A DNA stretch of 8,117 bases from Oscillospiraceae bacterium (lineage in GTDB: Bacteria > Bacillota > Clostridia > Oscillospirales > Oscillospiraceae): NCBI GenBank assembly GCA_902767395.1, contig CACXHI010000090.1, forward strand, positions 1 to 8,117, in the 5' to 3' direction. Each line of letters opens with the position of its first letter. Position 1 is the first letter of the stretch. Made by a program: the position numbers and the translations under genes. The notes below the pieces were generated by a model that did not search any database, was not told the origin of the DNA, and worked only from the letters and a program-made list of their open reading frames with translations. Below are positions 6,901-8,117 of the stretch, in pieces.

Positions 6901-7188
6901 ATGAGCGAACTGTTCGGAGACGACTTCATCACCATCACCGACGAGGACGGTCAGGAATATGAGCTTGAGGTTCTCTGCTCCGTTGAGTATCAGGGCTGCA
7001 CCTACTTAGGCGTTTGCCCCGCCGGCAGCGACGACGAAGCCGAGGAACTGGAGGTCAGTGTCCTGAAGGTCACGGAGGAAGACGGAGAAGAGCTTCTGGA
7101 AGCTGTGACCGACGAGGACGAGTTGGCTGCGGTGTATGAGCTTCTGTTGAACGACTACGAAGAAGAAGGGGAGGAAGAGAACCCGTAG
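6901..7188 (+). CDS. DUF1292 domain protein (YrzB-like), small acidic protein
   Basis: Encodes 95 residues of the DUF1292/YrzB family: beta-rich with the FITITDEDGQEYELEVLCSVEYQG pattern spread over 9-32, then YLGVCPAG, and an acidic C-terminal half ending EEEGEEENP. Of 95 residues 34 are Asp or Glu, with a single Lys and no Arg, so the protein is strongly acidic. It should be cytoplasmic, as no signal or membrane segment is seen. The function of the family is unknown. Members are common in Firmicutes near RNA or DNA-metabolism genes. ATG at 6901 has GGAGG 8 nt upstream. It is transcribed divergently from lepB and is followed closely by the structured non-coding region. Confidence 0.88.
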   Translation: MSELFGDDFITITDEDGQEYELEVLCSVEYQGCTYLGVCPAGSDDEAEELEVSVLKVTEEDGEELLEAVTDEDELAAVYELLLNDYEEEGEEENP

Positions 7189-7216
7189 CCCCTTCGGAGC
7201 TTCGGGGAGATTCCCC
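7165..7216 (+). other. Overlapping alternative hairpins at the end of the DUF1292 gene
   Basis: Four G/C blocks can pair in mutually exclusive ways: GAAGGGG (7165-7171) with CCCCTTC (7189-7195) across the stop codon; CCCC (7189-7192) with GGGG (7204-7207); and GGGGA (7204-7208) with TCCCC (7212-7216). The last is followed only by a short TTTT (7222-7225), so a terminator here would be weak. The direct repeat CTTCGG-AG-CTTCGG (7192-7205) lies inside. Whether this ends the DUF1292 message or lets RNA polymerase run into the downstream RNA gene is unknown. Confidence 0.35.
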
Positions 7217-7230
7217 TCCAATTTTAGACA

Positions 7231-7438
7231 GAAAAACTTCCCTGCTTGGTACGTGATGCACTCTTTTAGACCCACATCTTTTTTACGGGACGCCTGATCT
7301 TCTGCGACGGATTGTAGACCTCCTGCTGCGGCGCGACCGCAGTGGACGTTGGGAACAGAGAACTCCCAGAGGGGCGACCCACCTGCTCGATTCGTGCAGG
7401 TTATAAATGGGTGTACACGGCCACAGCGGGGGTTTTTC
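7231..7438 (+). ncRNA. ssrS: Candidate 6S RNA (rod-shaped structured RNA of about 208 nt)
   Basis: This non-coding stretch folds by hand into one long rod. Terminal helix: GAAAAAC (7231-7237) with GUUUUUC (7432-7438); CCCUGCU (7240-7246) with AGCGGGG (7425-7431); GG (7248-7249) with CC (7421-7422); CGUG (7252-7255) with CACG (7416-7419); then, after one bulged A, UGCACUC (7257-7263) with GGGUGUA (7409-7415). A large central bubble follows: a single-stranded, U-rich 5' side (7264-7286), and a 3' side with a small hairpin ACCUGC/GCAGGU (7381-7386/7396-7401). Inner arm: GGGACGCC (7287-7294) with GGCGACCC (7373-7380, one A-A mismatch), CUUCUG (7299-7304) with CAGAGG (7367-7372), and a 9-bp apical hairpin (7323-7331/7337-7345). 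Closing stem, central bubble with a 3'-side hairpin, and apical arm is the 6S RNA plan, which sequesters sigma-A RNA polymerase. Several pairs are G-U, so the fold is better on the plus than the minus strand. No convincing promoter was found just upstream. It could instead be another structured RNA family. Confidence 0.55.
7425..7438 (+). terminator. 3' end of the structured RNA: G-rich stem strand followed by a T-run
   Basis: AGCGGGGG followed by TTTTT (7433-7437) is the 3' strand of the terminal helix; its partner is 7231-7246. It would release plus-strand transcripts. Because the 5' strand contains AAAAA at the mirrored position, the same helix could also stop minus-strand transcripts coming from the metal-binding gene. 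Alternative partners for the G-run exist (for example ACCTCC at 7318-7323). Confidence 0.5.
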
Positions 7439-7451
7439 TGTCTGCGTCTCC

Positions 7452-7497
7452 GCAATTTCGGCGTCCGCCTCTTCCAAGGGGCGGGCGCCGAAATTGC
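7452..7497. repeat. Long hairpin (inverted repeat) between two convergent transcription units
   Basis: The arms GCAATTTCGGCG (7452-7463) and CGCCGAAATTGC (7486-7497) are perfectly complementary. The stem continues through a T-G wobble, CCGCC/GGCGG (7465-7469/7480-7484) and two more pairs to a 6-nt loop, giving about 20 bp. It begins 6 bp past the stop of the metal-binding gene. Neither side has an immediate T-run, so it is not a standard intrinsic terminator, though it may block 3' exonucleases or convergent read-through. A dispersed palindromic (REP-like) element is an alternative that cannot be judged from one copy. Confidence 0.6.
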
Positions 7498-7503
7498 AGG
7501 CTG

Positions 7504-7758
7504 TCATTTTCCAAACAAAGAGAAGTGCTTCTTCTCGTATGGCTCGGAGGTAATCCCCTTCAGCGTGTAGCCGGTGGCGGCCACCGTCGCCTTGAGCAGT
7601 TCTTCGTCGAGCGGCGCGTCGGAGAGGATTTCCGTCTTGTTCTTGCTGTGGGACGATGTCACCTTCTGAACGGCAAAGGCCTTGCGGATGGCCTCGTTCA
7701 CGTGCGCCTCGCACATTCCGCACATCATCCCTTCAATGTTCAAAACTGTTTTGGTCAT
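7504..7758 (-). CDS. Small heavy-metal-associated (HMA) domain protein, CopZ-like
   Basis: Encodes 84 residues. The HMA fold is recognisable from beta-1 TKTVLNIEG, the metal-binding M-x-C-x-x-C loop (Met12-Cys13-Gly-Met-Cys16), helix EAHVNEAIRKAF, and the closing AATGYTLKG (60-68). Such proteins bind Cu(I) or a similar soft metal through the two Cys and hand it to P-type ATPases or store it. The protein is longer than a plain CopZ (about 69 residues) by a tail, SEPYEKKHFSLFGK, rich in aromatic and basic residues. Start ATG 7758 is chosen because AAGGAG lies 8 nt upstream; an in-frame GTG at 7767 is too close to that site. No copper ATPase or CsoR/CopY regulator is seen in the window, so the metal and partner are inferred only from the family. 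Confidence 0.87.
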   Translation of the reverse strand: MTKTVLNIEGMMCGMCEAHVNEAIRKAFAVQKVTSSHSKNKTEILSDAPLDEELLKATVAATGYTLKGITSEPYEKKHFSLFGK

Positions 7759-7814
7759 GTCTGTCACTCCTTGTCTTTGATGTTCCGAGAATTGGATCTG
7801 TATTTCTCCGGGAT

Positions 7815-7843
7815 ATTATACCGCAAAACGCGCAAATTGTAAA
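7815..7843 (-). promoter_or_regulatory. Promoter of the HMA-domain gene
   Basis: On the minus strand TTTACA (7843-7838) and a perfect TATAAT (7820-7815) are 17 bp apart. The predicted start is near 7808, giving a leader of about 50 nt. No clear palindrome of a metal-responsive repressor was seen overlapping it, so metal control is not supported by the sequence. Confidence 0.7.
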
Positions 7844-7971
7844 GAGCGCGGCACATCGAAACGGGAAATCCGAAAAAAATCCTGCGATTTTGAAATTAGG
7901 ACTATGCAGATCGGGTTTTTTTGTGTAAAATAAGGGGAACAAACCCCAAGCGGAGCAGAGAGGAACGATCC
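7844..7971. promoter_or_regulatory. Upstream region and leader of the recD2 gene
   Basis: This AT-rich stretch separates the divergent HMA and recD2 genes. A possible -10 (TAAAAT, 7926-7931) points toward recD2, but no good -35 lies at 16-18 bp. A T7 run (7916-7922) directly precedes it. Downstream a small GGGG/CCCC hairpin (7934-7937/7944-7947, 6-nt loop) lies in the leader ahead of the ribosome site. The exact promoter is uncertain. Confidence 0.3.
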
Positions 7972-8117
7972 ATGGAAAACGAACAGGTGCGTGTGGAGGG
8001 CAGCGTTGCGGCTGTGGTCTTTCAAAACGCGGAAAACGGCTATACCGTTCTGCGCCTGAAGGATGCGCGGGGCGAGGCAGTCACGGTGGTCGGCGTCGTC
8101 CCGAATACGAGCGTGGG
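7972..8117 (+). CDS. recD2: RecD2-type ATP-dependent DNA helicase, N-terminal part (truncated by window edge)
   Basis: The first 48 codons are visible and the gene runs off the right edge. The protein starts MENEQVRVEGSVAAVVFQNA, followed by ENGYTVLRL (21-29) and VTVVGVVP (37-44). This is the N-terminal OB-like domain that opens RecD/TraA-family helicases of Gram-positive bacteria (EG-V--I-F-NEENGYTVLRL pattern). RecD2 acts as a 5'-3' superfamily 1B DNA helicase in repair or replication without RecB or RecC. The helicase motifs lie outside the window, so the call rests on the N-terminal pattern. ATG 7972 has an AGAGGA site 7-8 nt upstream. It is divergent from the HMA-domain gene. Confidence 0.82.
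   Translation, partial: MENEQVRVEGSVAAVVFQNAENGYTVLRLKDARGEAVTVVGVVPNTSV

Noticed and set aside
7231..7438. tmRNA, RNase P RNA, SRP RNA or a T-box/riboswitch for this region
   Set aside because: I saw none of the landmark sequences (tmRNA tag frame with a 3' CCA-type end, RNase P conserved core, SRP GGAAG-type loop, T-box motif), and no downstream plus-strand gene is placed for a cis-regulator.
7006..7455. A 149-codon minus-strand frame across the DUF1292 gene and the structured RNA
   Set aside because: No family match, antisense to a recognised gene, and it spans the terminal helix of the RNA candidate.

Overview
The window looks like core chromosome of a GC-rich, low-copy Gram-positive anaerobe. 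The likely source is a Clostridia / Oscillospiraceae (Ruminococcaceae)-type Firmicute. The reasons are Firmicute-style Shine-Dalgarno sites (GGAGG/AAGGAG) before nearly every gene, a YrzB-type DUF1292 gene, an RbgA GTPase, and a GC-rich coding sequence punctuated by AT-rich promoters. This taxonomic guess is inference from gene content, not a database match. No phage, IS, CRISPR or tRNA/rRNA gene was seen.

Layout, right to left for the minus-strand genes. (1) 2335-1: the protein quality-control operon tig - clpP - clpX (trigger factor, ClpP protease, first 63 codons of the ClpX unfoldase), with its own promoter just upstream of tig. (2) 6746-2397: a tightly packed operon lepB - rbgA - rnhB - yraN - M19 dipeptidase - metallophosphoesterase. 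Four successive junctions overlap by 4-14 bp and the last has a 1-bp gap. A near-consensus promoter (TTGCAC-17-TATAAT) precedes lepB. Its products serve secretion (signal peptidase I), 50S ribosome assembly (RbgA), RNA/DNA hybrid removal (RNase HII), a nuclease-fold protein (YraN) and two metal-dependent hydrolases. (3) 6842-7188: a divergently transcribed small acidic DUF1292 (YrzB-like) gene on the plus strand, with its own good promoter. (4) 7189-7503: a non-coding stretch. By hand-folding it holds a long-range, rod-shaped RNA of about 208 nt on the plus strand. It has a terminal helix of about 25 bp, a large central bubble, a side hairpin in the 3' strand of the bubble, and an apical arm. 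This is the architecture of 6S RNA (ssrS), and I call it a 6S RNA candidate. It is followed by a separate 20-bp hairpin of unknown role. (5) 7843-7504: a small heavy-metal-associated (CopZ-like) protein on the minus strand with a near-consensus promoter. (6) 7972-8117: the first 48 codons of a RecD2-type helicase on the plus strand.

Most of the window is ordinary conserved housekeeping sequence. The parts that deserve attention are the 7165-7500 region (nested alternative hairpins, the 6S-like RNA, the strong hairpin with no T-tract), the Lys-to-Arg change in the RbgA G4 motif, and the small metal-binding protein with a basic/aromatic tail and no transporter gene beside it. All structural claims come from hand base-pairing and were not computed.
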